A stretch of 64,000 bases of DNA, taken from NCBI RefSeq assembly GCF_000685295.1, contig NZ_ARYL01000016.1:1-64000 (forward strand), written 5' to 3'. Origin of the DNA: Hyphomonas oceanitis SCH89. GTDB taxonomy: Bacteria; Pseudomonadota; Alphaproteobacteria; Caulobacterales; Hyphomonadaceae. Positions 45,581 through 53,787 of the stretch are shown in pieces. Within the stretch, counting starts at the first letter, position 1. The number at the start of each line of letters is the position of its first letter. Both the position numbers and the translations under genes were made by a program. The notes under the pieces are model-generated. The model was not told where the DNA came from. It saw nothing but the letters and a program-made list of their open reading frames with translations, and did no database searches.

Positions 45581-46572
45581 TGGCGTGCAGAGAAGATGAT
45601 GGCGTCCAGCAGCGCTTCAAGCGCAGGTCTGTCTTCAAATCGTGCTGCGACCGGAAAGGCAAGCACGCGCTTCTGTTCCGCCTGTGGCAGGCGCACATGG
45701 TCTTTCGTCGTTGTGATCAGGCGAGCGCCATGCGCCTCGGCCAGTTCGTGCAGGAATTTCAGCTCGCCTTCGCTGTACACATGGTGGTCGGCATAACCGA
45801 CCGCCTCGTGCAGGTCAGCCCCAGCTGCCTTCAACCCGTCGAAGAACTTGAGCGGTCGTCCAATGCCGGCAAAGGCCACCAACGGCCCGGTCGGCATGAC
45901 CTTTGTCGGCCCGATCTTCGCGCGCAACACTGGCAGGCCGGATCGGGTCACCGCGTTGGGCACATCGCCGTCGCCCATCAGGATCACGCCATTGGCCCGC
46001 GCCAGCCCGTCGCTGACCGGCTCACGCAGCGGGCCTTTGGGCAAGAGGTGGCCATTGCCAAACGGTGCGGCGGCATCAATCACGATGATGGACAGGTCCT
46101 TGTAGAGCGACGGGTTCTGGTGGCCGTCATCCATGATGATCACCTGCACGCCGTCGGCCTGCATGGCCTGCGCCGCTTCGACCCGGTCGCGCCCGATCCA
46201 GCTCTCGCCGGTCGCGGCCAGCATCAGCGGCTCGTCGCCGACCATTGCAGCCGTGTGTTCGCCCGGAACCACCTTCAGAACACCCTTGGAATCCCCCCCA
46301 TAGCCCCTCGAAAGGGTCGCGGAACGGACTCCGAATGACCCGAGAACGGTCCGGATAGCCTCAACAACGGGCGTCTTGCCGACGCCCCCGACCGTCAGGT
46401 TGCCGACGCAGACGACCGGGATATCCACCCGGACAGGCTCGGCCTTTTCCAGCTTTGTCTGCACGCCCAGCCGGTAGGCAAAGGCCAGTGGTGATAACAG
46501 GAGGCGCGTCAGCGGCGCGGCTTCACGGGACTTCGGGTCGAGCCCCGCCGACCAGAAGTGCGGCGCCTTCAT
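45577..46572 (-). CDS. lpxK: Tetraacyldisaccharide 4'-kinase
   Basis: A 331-residue kinase that phosphorylates the 4' position of the lipid A disaccharide at the inner membrane. The P-loop is VGNLTVGGVGKTPVVEAI (about 56-73), followed by LSRGYGGDSKGV and DGHQNPSLYKDLSIIVID (Asp-Asp-Gly-His motif, about 147-164). Four-base overlaps with waaA upstream and the acyltransferase downstream show translational coupling. Confidence 0.96.
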   Translation of the reverse strand: MKAPHFWSAGLDPKSREAAPLTRLLLSPLAFAYRLGVQTKLEKAEPVRVDIPVVCVGNLTVGGVGKTPVVEAIRTVLGSFGVRSATLSRGYGGDSKGVLKVVPGEHTAAMVGDEPLMLAATGESWIGRDRVEAAQAMQADGVQVIIMDDGHQNPSLYKDLSIIVIDAAAPFGNGHLLPKGPLREPVSDGLARANGVILMGDGDVPNAVTRSGLPVLRAKIGPTKVMPTGPLVAFAGIGRPLKFFDGLKAAGADLHEAVGYADHHVYSEGELKFLHELAEAHGARLITTTKDHVRLPQAEQKRVLAFPVAARFEDRPALEALLDAIIFSARQ

Positions 46573-47828
46573 TGCAGCAGACCCGGTTCAGGGATGAGTG
46601 GCAACAGCGCCTTCAGCGTCTCCACCATGGGCGCATCGGCATGTTCCGCTAGCGCTGTAACAGCTGCAACAGGTGGCGGCGGTGTATTCTGCAGTGCATC
46701 GGCCACCCCGGCAGCATCATCGGCCAAGCGTACCAAGCCGCGTTGTTCAAGATCAGCCATCATGCTGGCAAAGTTGTGCACGCGCGGGCCGGTCACGACA
46801 GGTTTGGAAAAACGCACGGGTTCCAGGGGGTTATGGCCGCCGACGCCCTCGGCATGACCGCCGCCGAGGTAAACTGCATCGGCCAGCCTCAGCCAAAGGC
46901 CCATCTCGCCCATCGTGTCGGCCAGCAACACACGGGTCCGTGTGTTAGGCACTTGTCCTTTGGACCGCCGCGCGAAGGGCAGGCCCCGCGCCCGGATAAG
47001 CGCCTCGACCTCATCCCCGCGCTCCGGATGGCGCGGAGCAATAATGATTGCAGATTCGGGTATGTCGGCGACGGCGTCGAGGAACAATGCCTCCTCGCCG
47101 TCATGCGTCGAAGCGGCCACAAGGCAGCGTCGGCCGCCGACAAAGCCCTCACGTATCCTCTGGATTTCGAAATCGCTCGCTTGCGGGCCGGGCAGGGCCG
47201 ATTTCAGGTTACCAGACGAGCGCACATTTTCGCCCAGCAGGCTTCCGAGCCGCTGCGCCGTATCGGTATCTGCAGCAAGAACAACGTCGAAACTGCCAAC
47301 CAACTTGCGGAACATGCCCTGAAAGCGCTTCCAGCCATCGGCAGAGCCTTGCGTCATGCGCGCATTGACCAGTGCGCGTTTCGCCCCGCTTTTCCCCGCT
47401 TCAAAAATCAGGTTCGGCCAGATCTCGCTCTCGCCGAACACGCAAAGGTCAGGCTTCCAATGCGCGATGAAGCGCTTTGCCACGGCGGGCGTATCCAGCG
47501 GCGCCATCAGGTGAATTGCTGCGTCCGGCAGGGCAGGGCCCAGCAAGCGGGCAGAGGTCAGCGTCTGGCTCGTGAACACAAGCATCAGGTCCGGACGTGC
47601 CGCCACCAGCCGGTGGCCCACTTCGAGTAACAGGCGGCTTTCGCCGACGCTGGCGCCATGCAGCCAGACGAGCCGTCCCTGGCGCCTGTTGGGCATGTTG
47701 CGCGCGAGGCGCTCATTCATCCGTCCGTAATCTTCCTTTCCCTTGCCGGCGCGTCGGCGCAGCACGCCCGGCAGGAAGGGCGACAGAAGGCGGGTAATCG
47801 CCCGATAGGCATGAAAGGCTAGGGTCAT
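46569..47828 (-). CDS. waaA: 3-deoxy-D-manno-octulosonic acid (Kdo) transferase
   Basis: A 419-residue GT30 glycosyltransferase adding Kdo to the lipid A precursor. N-terminal anchor (about 8-20), then LVWLHGASVGESRLLLEVG (about 53-71, catalytic Glu), LVNARMTQGSADGWKRF, SSGNLKSALP, and the nucleotide-binding VYLGGGHAEGVGGHNPLEPVRF in part (about 344-365). It overlaps lpxK and the DUF374 gene by four bases each. Whether it adds one or two Kdo residues cannot be read from sequence. Confidence 0.95.
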   Translation of the reverse strand: MTLAFHAYRAITRLLSPFLPGVLRRRAGKGKEDYGRMNERLARNMPNRRQGRLVWLHGASVGESRLLLEVGHRLVAARPDLMLVFTSQTLTSARLLGPALPDAAIHLMAPLDTPAVAKRFIAHWKPDLCVFGESEIWPNLIFEAGKSGAKRALVNARMTQGSADGWKRFQGMFRKLVGSFDVVLAADTDTAQRLGSLLGENVRSSGNLKSALPGPQASDFEIQRIREGFVGGRRCLVAASTHDGEEALFLDAVADIPESAIIIAPRHPERGDEVEALIRARGLPFARRSKGQVPNTRTRVLLADTMGEMGLWLRLADAVYLGGGHAEGVGGHNPLEPVRFSKPVVTGPRVHNFASMMADLEQRGLVRLADDAAGVADALQNTPPPPVAAVTALAEHADAPMVETLKALLPLIPEPGLLQ

Positions 47829-48562
47829 GTTGCGCTCAGCCCTGCCGTGTCCGGAACGGAATAGCCGACCAGCGCTTCAGCGCGGCGCGTTGCGGCGTCC
47901 ATGCGGCGCTGCAGTTCGGCACGCAGGGCTTCCGGGCTTTCCGACCGTGGTGTTTGCAGCATTTCCCCGAACACGATAGCCCCTTTCGTAAACGGCCAGG
48001 GCAGGATGAACCTGTCCCAGCTGTCAAAGCGCTTGGCCGGCCTGCTGGCCAGAGCATAGGGTAGGATAGGCGCGCCCGAGCGCTGCGCAATCATGATGGC
48101 ACCAAGGCTCACCTCTTCACGAGGACCGCGCGGCCCGTCAGGCGTGATACACACAGCGCCGCCAGATTTCAGCAGTCTCACGGATTCTGCGATCGCACGG
48201 GCGCCGCCCTTATCCTTGTTCGCCTTCTTCTTGTTGCCGGCGGATCCTCGGATTGGCTCCAGCCCTAGATGCTTGATGGCGCGGGCCACAGGTTCGCCAT
48301 CACCGGAGAGAGATATCAGCATGGCACCTTTTGCATCGCGTCCGGGCCAGTCGCGCATGCATTTCATCCAGCCAGAGGGAAGCAGCATTATGCGCGAATG
48401 CCAGGCCGCCACAACCACGCCCGGAGCCCTGGCCCAAGCAGCTTTTGCCTCATGTTCGCCTTCGACTGTCCAACGCAAGGTGCGACCGATCATGACCATC
48501 CAGAACCAGATCAGGAATCCCAGCAGAATCACGACAGGTTTTGATCGGAACAGTGACTTCAT
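47825..48562 (-). CDS. DUF374 lysophospholipid acyltransferase family protein
   Basis: 245 residues from ATG 48562; ATG 48598 would add 12 residues, and a start at 48646 would fall inside the tRNA gene. An N-terminal hydrophobic helix (about 8-24) precedes VVAAWHSRIMLLPSGW, LISLSGDGEPVARAIKHLGL and CITPDGPRGPREEVSLGAIMIAQRSG in part. The GW/AWH box and the PDGPRGP block are typical of DUF374, often adjacent to waaA in alphaproteobacteria. It probably acylates an outer-membrane lipid precursor. It is the first protein gene of the lipid A operon. Confidence 0.87.
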   Translation of the reverse strand: MKSLFRSKPVVILLGFLIWFWMVMIGRTLRWTVEGEHEAKAAWARAPGVVVAAWHSRIMLLPSGWMKCMRDWPGRDAKGAMLISLSGDGEPVARAIKHLGLEPIRGSAGNKKKANKDKGGARAIAESVRLLKSGGAVCITPDGPRGPREEVSLGAIMIAQRSGAPILPYALASRPAKRFDSWDRFILPWPFTKGAIVFGEMLQTPRSESPEALRAELQRRMDAATRRAEALVGYSVPDTAGLSAT

Positions 48563-48631
48563 CGCGTCGCTTATACTTTGCTTTGCGCCATGCGCCATGC
48601 TGGCAGGCAATGATGACTGACTGATCAGAAA

Positions 48632-48706
48632 TGGTGGGCGATGCAAGGTTCGAACTTGCGACCCCTGCCGTGTGAAGGCAGTGCTCTACCACTGAGCTAA
48701 TCGCCC
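48632..48706 (-). tRNA. tRNA-Val (anticodon CAC)
   Basis: A complete 75-base cloverleaf on the minus strand: acceptor GGGCGAT/ATCGCCC, D arm GCTC..GAGC, anticodon stem CTGCC/GGCAG enclosing TTCACAC (anticodon CAC, reading GUG), T arm GCAAG-TTCGAAC-CTTGC, discriminator A and encoded CCA. It lies 33 to 69 bases upstream of the DUF374 gene in the same direction, with no clear terminator between. Confidence 0.96.
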
Positions 48707-48723
48707 CGGTTCCGGGAAACGGG

Positions 48724-48752
48724 TCCGTAATGCCATGCCCCGCCAACGTCAA
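48724..48752 (-). promoter_or_regulatory. Likely promoter of tRNA-Val
   Basis: Reading the minus strand, TTGACG (48752-48747) is followed after exactly 17 bases by TACGGA (48729-48724), about 18 bases before the first tRNA base. The -35 match to CTTGAC is good and the -10 is poor, as is common in alphaproteobacterial stable-RNA promoters. Confidence 0.45.
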
Positions 48753-48982
48753 GCGCGGAACGCTTTTGTTACCGCTAGCAGGATTATAGTCAGAAATAAC
48801 TAATGCATGAATGCATGGCTGTATCCCGATAGGCGTCAATTTCACATGCAAAAGCACAATTGCCTTATTTTGGCTTCCGTACCATCATAGTTGGTCGATG
48901 AGGGCTAAATCCTAGCTGTGTTTGCTTATTTTTGCGCATGCGAGCAGGTTTCCACATCAAAAAACTCAGCTTCCTATGCGAG

Positions 48983-49015
48983 ATGAACATCTGTTCATAA
49001 TGAACACCTGTTCAT
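48983..49015. repeat. Tandem 16-bp perfect palindromes
   Basis: ATGAACATCTGTTCAT (48983-48998) and ATGAACACCTGTTCAT (49000-49015) are identical apart from one centre base, each with 7-base perfect arms. Their centres are 17 bases apart, close to one and a half helical turns. They look like a double operator for a dimeric repressor. Half-sites TGAACA/TGTTCA are shared with the palindrome before the RND operon at 18971, but the spacer is two bases here and one there. Confidence 0.6.
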
Positions 49016-49140
49016 GTTAGATCATTACCTTTCTTTCATCGCGCTAAGCCCTTGAGAAACCCACAGAACATCGTCATCTTGCAATCATAAGCGATGGGCT
49101 GATAAGCGGCCCACGACGTAGTCAGAAAGAAGGACAGGCA

Positions 49141-49158
49141 TGTCGAAGTAATTCGACA
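49141..49158 (+). promoter_or_regulatory. Leader hairpin with GTAA loop
   Basis: TGTCGAA (49141-49147) and TTCGACA (49152-49158) pair perfectly over seven bases around GTAA, a GNRA-type tetraloop in RNA. The hairpin ends 28 bases before the ATG at 49187. An ATG-Ser-Lys-stop minigene overlaps its left arm and loop, so ribosomes could melt the stem. A role in translation or mRNA stability is inference. Confidence 0.4.
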
Positions 49159-49186
49159 GTAAAATAATAAGCCTGGAGAGAGTGAT

Positions 49187-49429
49187 ATGAAAGACTGGTG
49201 TGACGAAGAAGGCGCAAAGCGCCTTTGCGAGAAAATCAATGCCTATTGGGCCGAGCGCGGCTATGAAGTGGACGTCGACCTTGTTGACGCTGGCTTCGTG
49301 CCTGCAATGCGGAGTGCCCGCACTGACGTGCGCAGCAACATGGTGAACGGTATGCCCCGTCGTCGTGCAGCTGGCGAAGCAGGCGCAGCGCGCCCCAGCT
49401 ACCGTCCGCGTGCCGAAGCAACTGCCTAG
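49187..49429 (+). CDS. Small uncharacterised protein
   Basis: 80 residues with a good RBS (GGAGAGAG). The N-terminal part is structured (EEGAKRLCEKINAYWAERG, about 8-26), followed by VPAMRSARTDVRSNMVNGMP (about 43-62) and a basic, Ala/Arg/Pro-rich, probably disordered tail. I have seen similar short proteins with an RSAR-DVRS-NG pattern in Caulobacterales-type genomes but know no function. The YW and Arg-rich features could suit nucleic-acid or protein binding. It converges on gph. Its unusual upstream region suggests tight regulation. Confidence 0.75.
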   Translation: MKDWCDEEGAKRLCEKINAYWAERGYEVDVDLVDAGFVPAMRSARTDVRSNMVNGMPRRRAAGEAGAARPSYRPRAEATA

Positions 49430-50106
49430 CCGATAAGGCGAAGCAACGCCGGAACTAGTTCGGAATAGTTGCTGACAACTTCGTCAGCGCCGATTTCATC
49501 TTCAGTTTCGGTCTCGTACCCAAATGGAACGAATACGAAGGGCAGCCCGGCATTCCGGGCTGCCCTTTCATCTGTCCGGCTATCACCCACCATGATGGCC
49601 CGTGACCGATTGCCGCCTGCACGGTCGACGGTCAAAAGAATATGATCCCCATGTGGTTTGCGATCCGGCACGCTGTCGGCTCCCACGATAGCTGCAAACT
49701 TTTCAGAAATTTGCAACGCGTCCAGCAATCGGTCAGTCGAGCGCTGACGCTTGTTGGTGCAGACGGCAAGTATGGCCCCCTCGTCGGTCAGCGCATCTAG
49801 CGCATCCAATGCATTTTCGAATGGCCGCGATCCGACCGCGATGTTGGCTTCGTAATAGGCCAGGAACTGATCGAAGAGCGCATCCATGCGGTCTGCGTCT
49901 GGTTCAGCGCCTTGTGCCGTCATACCTTTAACGATCATGGCCTTCGCGCCATGGCCAATCATCGTGGAAATCGTTGGAAGGTCGACCGTTTGGAGGCCTG
50001 ACTCCACCAGGACATGGTTCAACGCGTCCAGCAGGTCAGGCGCGGTGTTTACCAGTGTCCCGTCGAGATCAAATACAATCGTCCAGCCGTCGAACCGCTT
50101 TGCCAT
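49426..50106 (-). CDS. gph: HAD hydrolase, phosphoglycolate phosphatase-like
   Basis: 226 residues from ATG 50106; a longer in-frame start at 50199 overlaps glmU. HAD motif I is VFDLDGTLVNTAPDLL (about 11-26), motif II is AVCTNKR (about 117-123) and motifs III/IV are KPHGDHILLTV and IMVGDSRTDERAARNAG. The cap of about 65 residues and ALNHVL are typical of Gph. It removes phosphate from 2-phosphoglycolate formed in DNA repair or oxygenase side reactions. It is divergent from glmU. Confidence 0.88.
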   Translation of the reverse strand: MAKRFDGWTIVFDLDGTLVNTAPDLLDALNHVLVESGLQTVDLPTISTMIGHGAKAMIVKGMTAQGAEPDADRMDALFDQFLAYYEANIAVGSRPFENALDALDALTDEGAILAVCTNKRQRSTDRLLDALQISEKFAAIVGADSVPDRKPHGDHILLTVDRAGGNRSRAIMVGDSRTDERAARNAGLPFVFVPFGYETETEDEIGADEVVSNYSELVPALLRLIG

Positions 50107-50192
50107 GCCTGATATGTATTCCCGTCTCGCCACTCGCCTTGAATCGGCCTTTGGTCTAGGCGAAAGGTCTGGGGAAAGCGAGAGGGCCACCT

Positions 50193-51563
50193 GTGACACA
50201 TATCGCCAGAGACCGCGCTGCGATCATTCTTGCCGCTGGCAAGGGCACGCGCATGAAGTCAGACCTGCCAAAGGTCATGCATGCCGTTGGCGGCCGACCC
50301 ATGATCGACTGGTCGATTGACCTGGCCCGTGATGTGGGCTGCTCGAAGATCGTCGTCATCGTGCATCCTTCGCAAACCGTTCTGATCGAACATGTGAGCG
50401 CCCTGCTCGGCGAAGGCGCGATTGCCTTCCAGGACCCGCCGCAGGGCACAGGCCATGCCGTGCGCTGTGCAGAAGAGACGCTCGAAGGCTTCGTCGGCGA
50501 TCTGGTCGTGCTCTATGGCGACAGCCCACTTGTGCCCCCCTCGGCCATTGAAGACCTGTATGCTGCCCTTGAGACCGGCGCCTCGCTCGGCGTGCTCGGC
50601 TTTGAAGCCGCCGAACCCGGCCTCTATGGGCGCCTCATTCTCGCCGCTGACGGCGATCTCGACGCCATCGTTGAAGCGCGCGAAGCAAGCGCTGAACAAC
50701 TCGCTGTGCGCCTCTGCAATTCAGGTGTCATGGCGGGCCGGGCTGAGACCATGTTCCGCCTGCTCGCCAAGGTGACCAACCAGAATGCCAAGGGCGAATA
50801 TTACCTGACGGACCTTGTCGGCCTTGCCCGCGCTGAGGGCGCCATCTGCAAGGCCGTCCAGTGCGGCGAAGACGATCTCATCGGTTGCGACAGCAAGGCA
50901 GACCTTGCGGAGGCCGAAGCGATCTTTCAGTCGCATCGCCGCCTTGAAGCCATGAAGGCGGGCGTGACACTGGTTGCCCCCGAAACCGTCTTCTTTTCCC
51001 ACGACACGCTCCTTGAAGCCGATGTCGTTGTTGAGCCCAATGTCGTGTTCGGCCCCGGCGTGCATGTCCGCTCCGGCGCCCGCATCCGTGCCTTCAGTCA
51101 TCTTGAGGGCGCCGATGTGGCCTCTGGCTGCGAGATTGGCCCCTACGCTCGCCTGCGTCCGGGCACCGTTCTCCAGCCCAATGTTCGCATCGGCAATTTC
51201 GTCGAGACCAAGAACACGCAGATGGGCGAGGGCGCCAAGGCGAACCATCTGGCCTATCTGGGCGACGGCACGATTGGCGCCAACGTCAACATCGGCGCCG
51301 GCACGATCTTCTGCAATTATGATGGCTTCATGAAATATGGCACGATAATCGGGGAGGGTGCCTTCATCGGATCGAACTCCTCCCTTGTTGCGCCTGTCGA
51401 GATTGGCAAGGGCGCCATTGTCGGCTCTGGCAGTGTCATCACCAAGGACGTTGAGCCGGATGCCCTCGCCGTCGCACGCGGCCCGCTCATTACGCGCGCA
51501 GGCTGGGCGATCAGCTTCCGCACCCGAAAAGGCGCCGAAAAGGCCGCCAGCAAGAAGGACTAG
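50193..51563 (+). CDS. glmU: Bifunctional GlmU uridyltransferase/acetyltransferase
   Basis: A 456-residue enzyme making UDP-GlcNAc for peptidoglycan and lipid A. The N-terminal pyrophosphorylase domain has IILAAGKGTRMKSDLPKVMH (about 10-29), GTGHAVRCAEE and VVLYGDSPLV. The C-terminal left-handed beta-helix acetyltransferase has GPYARLRPGTVLQPNVRIGNFVETKNTQMGEGAK in parts and NYDGFMKYGTIIGEGAFIGSN (about 371-391). Full length and canonical order. rpiA follows five bases later. Confidence 0.97.
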   Translation: MTHIARDRAAIILAAGKGTRMKSDLPKVMHAVGGRPMIDWSIDLARDVGCSKIVVIVHPSQTVLIEHVSALLGEGAIAFQDPPQGTGHAVRCAEETLEGFVGDLVVLYGDSPLVPPSAIEDLYAALETGASLGVLGFEAAEPGLYGRLILAADGDLDAIVEAREASAEQLAVRLCNSGVMAGRAETMFRLLAKVTNQNAKGEYYLTDLVGLARAEGAICKAVQCGEDDLIGCDSKADLAEAEAIFQSHRRLEAMKAGVTLVAPETVFFSHDTLLEADVVVEPNVVFGPGVHVRSGARIRAFSHLEGADVASGCEIGPYARLRPGTVLQPNVRIGNFVETKNTQMGEGAKANHLAYLGDGTIGANVNIGAGTIFCNYDGFMKYGTIIGEGAFIGSNSSLVAPVEIGKGAIVGSGSVITKDVEPDALAVARGPLITRAGWAISFRTRKGAEKAASKKD

Positions 51564-51567
51564 CCGT

Positions 51568-52269
51568 ATGGCCAACGAGCACGAAAAGGAAAATGCCGCC
51601 CTGGCAGCGATGGAATATGTCGAAGACGGCATGACCATCGGCCTCGGCACAGGCTCCACCGCAAAGTATTTTGTCGAGATGCTGGCGGACGAGGTTGCCG
51701 ATGGCCTGCTCGTCAAATGTATTGAGACCAGCGAACAGACCCGCGCGCTCGCCTCCAGCCTCGGCGTGCCACTTATTCCGTTCGAGCAGGTCGAGCGCAT
51801 CCACCTCACTGTGGATGGCGCCGATGAGGTCGATGCGCAGGGCAACATGATCAAGGGCGGCGGCGCAGCACTGCTGCGCGAGAAGATCATCGCCAATGCC
51901 AGCGATCACATGGTGGTGATTGCAGACCCCTCAAAACAGGTCGAGCGCCTTGGTTCATTCCCCTTGCCGGTCGAGGTCACGCCTTTCGGCTACACGATCA
52001 CGGCGAAGAAGGTCTTTGACGTCCTCTGCGCCGCCGGTGTCGACCGTCCGCGCGTCGAATTGCGCAAGAAGCCGGGCAGCATGGAGATGCTCGTAACAGA
52101 CGGCGGCAACCACATTCTCGATTGTCATTGCGGCCGCATTCCCGATGCCGAAGCGCTTGCCGCGCGCCTCTCCAATGTGCCGGGTGTTGTCGAGCATGGC
52201 CTGTTCATCGGCATCGCCCGCACTGTGATCATCGGCAATGAAAACGGTGCGACTGTCTTTGAATTCTAG
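51568..52269 (+). CDS. rpiA: Ribose-5-phosphate isomerase A
   Basis: 233 residues from ATG 51568. Motifs are GLGTGSTAKYFVEML (about 26-40), HLTVDGADEVDAQGNMIKGGGAALLREKI in parts (about 79-107, with catalytic Asp, Glu and Lys) and DGGNHILDC (about 177-185). It interconverts ribose-5-P and ribulose-5-P in the pentose phosphate pathway. It is placed between glmU and gor on one strand, probably in one transcript with glmU. A short TAGGGGC/GCCCCTA palindrome overlaps its stop codon. Confidence 0.96.
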   Translation: MANEHEKENAALAAMEYVEDGMTIGLGTGSTAKYFVEMLADEVADGLLVKCIETSEQTRALASSLGVPLIPFEQVERIHLTVDGADEVDAQGNMIKGGGAALLREKIIANASDHMVVIADPSKQVERLGSFPLPVEVTPFGYTITAKKVFDVLCAAGVDRPRVELRKKPGSMEMLVTDGGNHILDCHCGRIPDAEALAARLSNVPGVVEHGLFIGIARTVIIGNENGATVFEF

Positions 52270-52364
52270 GGGCAGGCCCCTACATCTGCTGAAGATTCAA
52301 AGGATTGCCCGGCCAGCGCCCTGATGGTGCTGTTAGATGGCCGGCTTCACGCAAGGAATAACCT

Positions 52365-53768
52365 ATGGCCGATACGTCCTACGACTATGATCTCTTCGTC
52401 ATCGGGGGCGGCTCCGGCGGTGTCCGTGCAGCCCGGCTTGCGGCCCTTACGGGCGCCAAAGTGGCTGTTGCCGAGGAATACCGGATGGGCGGCACCTGCG
52501 TCATCCGCGGCTGTGTGCCGAAGAAGTTCATGGTCTATGCGTCGGGCTACGGCAAACATATCGAGCACGCCAAGGGCTATGGCTGGAGCGTCGGTGACGT
52601 GTCCTACGACCACGCCGTGTTCGCCTCCGCAATGCATGCCGAGGTCGACCGCCTCTCGGGCATCTATCACCGCAACCTCGCGAATTCCGGCGTCGAGATA
52701 TTCGAAGAGCGCGCCGAGTTCGTTGATGCGAATACGCTGCGGCTCAAGGCCAGCGGCAGGACCATCACGGCCGCCAAGATCCTTATCGCTGTTGGCGGCC
52801 GCCCCTGGATGCCATCGCCGGACGAGTTGCCGGGCGTTGAGCATGCGATCACGTCCAACGAGATTTTCGATCTTGAGACGCTGCCCAAGCACCTGGTCAT
52901 CGCTGGCGGCGGCTACATCGCCGTCGAGTTCGCGCACGTCTTCGCTGGCCTCGGCGTGAAGACCTGCCTCGTCTATCGTGGCGACACCGTGCTTCGCGGT
53001 TTTGACGAGGACGTCCGCATGGCGGTGCATGAAGGCCTGAAGGAAGCCGGCGTGCGGGTCATCACCCAGACCGTGTTCGAGAAGATCGAAAAGGTCGAAG
53101 GCGAAGACCTCCCGCTGTGCGTCCATCTCAAGAACGGCCACAACATCAATGCAGATGTGGTCATGATGGCTGTCGGCCGACGCCCAAACACCGAGAGCCT
53201 CGGCCTTGAAGCGGCTGGTGTTGCCGTCAGCGATGGCGGCGCCGTCATCGTCGATGAATGGTCAAAGACCAATATTCCAAGCATCTGGGCTGTTGGCGAT
53301 GTGACCGACCGTGTCGCGCTCACGCCTGTCGCCATCCGCGAAGGCCACGCCTTTGCCGAGACGGAATTCTACGACAAGCCATGGCATTTCGACCATTCCG
53401 ACATCCCGACAGCCGTCTTCACCCAGCCGGAAGTCGGCACGGTCGGCATGACCGAGGCAGACGCCCGCAAAAAGTACGGCAATGTCGATATCTACAAGAC
53501 ACGCTTCCGGCCGATGAAGAACATGCTGAACGGCGATACCAGCCGCGTCCTCATGAAGCTCGTGGTCAAGCCTGACGATGAGAGAGTGCTCGGCGTCCAT
53601 ATTGTTGGGGATGACGCTGCCGAGATGATTCAGGCCGTAGGGATTGCCATAAAGATGGGCGTGACCAAGCCGGACTTTGACCGCACGTGCGCCCTCCACC
53701 CCAGCGTCGCCGAAGAACTGGTCACCATGCGCCAGAAATGGGTGCCGGAAGTCACGTCCAATTCCTGA
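52365..53768 (+). CDS. gor: Glutathione-disulfide reductase
   Basis: A 467-residue flavoprotein reducing GSSG with NADPH. FAD motif FVIGGGSGGVRAARLA (about 11-26), redox disulfide GGTCVIRGCVPKK (Cys45, Cys50), NAD(P) motif VIAGGGYIAVEFAHVFAGLG (about 179-198), the second FAD motif IWAVGDVTDR and the C-terminal catalytic HPSVAEEL. The size and the GCVPKK sequence favour glutathione reductase over other class I disulfide reductases. RBS AAGGA precedes the ATG. Confidence 0.94.
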   Translation: MADTSYDYDLFVIGGGSGGVRAARLAALTGAKVAVAEEYRMGGTCVIRGCVPKKFMVYASGYGKHIEHAKGYGWSVGDVSYDHAVFASAMHAEVDRLSGIYHRNLANSGVEIFEERAEFVDANTLRLKASGRTITAAKILIAVGGRPWMPSPDELPGVEHAITSNEIFDLETLPKHLVIAGGGYIAVEFAHVFAGLGVKTCLVYRGDTVLRGFDEDVRMAVHEGLKEAGVRVITQTVFEKIEKVEGEDLPLCVHLKNGHNINADVVMMAVGRRPNTESLGLEAAGVAVSDGGAVIVDEWSKTNIPSIWAVGDVTDRVALTPVAIREGHAFAETEFYDKPWHFDHSDIPTAVFTQPEVGTVGMTEADARKKYGNVDIYKTRFRPMKNMLNGDTSRVLMKLVVKPDDERVLGVHIVGDDAAEMIQAVGIAIKMGVTKPDFDRTCALHPSVAEELVTMRQKWVPEVTSNS

Positions 53769-53787
53769 TCGCTGACGGGAAAGCCGC

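Larger units (their letters stand above)
48753..49186. other. Long intergenic region upstream of the 49187 small gene
   Basis: A 430-base A+T-rich stretch. From 48753 to 48982 I recognise nothing coding. It then holds two near-identical palindromes (48983-49015), a long leader, a three-codon ATG-TCG-AAG-TAA frame at 49140-49151 preceded by AGAAGGAC, and a perfect hairpin at 49141-49158, before GGAGAGAG and the ATG at 49187. No known riboswitch or small RNA was identified. Confidence 0.5.

Noticed and set aside
48599-48646. Extended DUF374 acyltransferase starting at 48646
   Set aside because: That start lies inside the tRNA-Val gene and the added residues are unlike the family.
48632-48706. 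tRNA-Val as an integration site of a genomic island
   Set aside because: No integrase, no repeated tRNA 3' end and no change to accessory genes on either side.
48983-49015. SOS (LexA) boxes: GAAC-N4-GTTC appears twice
   Set aside because: This spacing is the Gram-positive LexA pattern; alphaproteobacterial LexA uses direct repeats GTTC-N7-GTTC or GAAC-N7-GAAC, which are not present, and the downstream gene is not an SOS gene.
52267-52282. TAGGGGC/GCCCCTA palindrome at the rpiA stop as a terminator
   Set aside because: The loop would be only two bases and no T tract follows; real pairing would be five base pairs or fewer.
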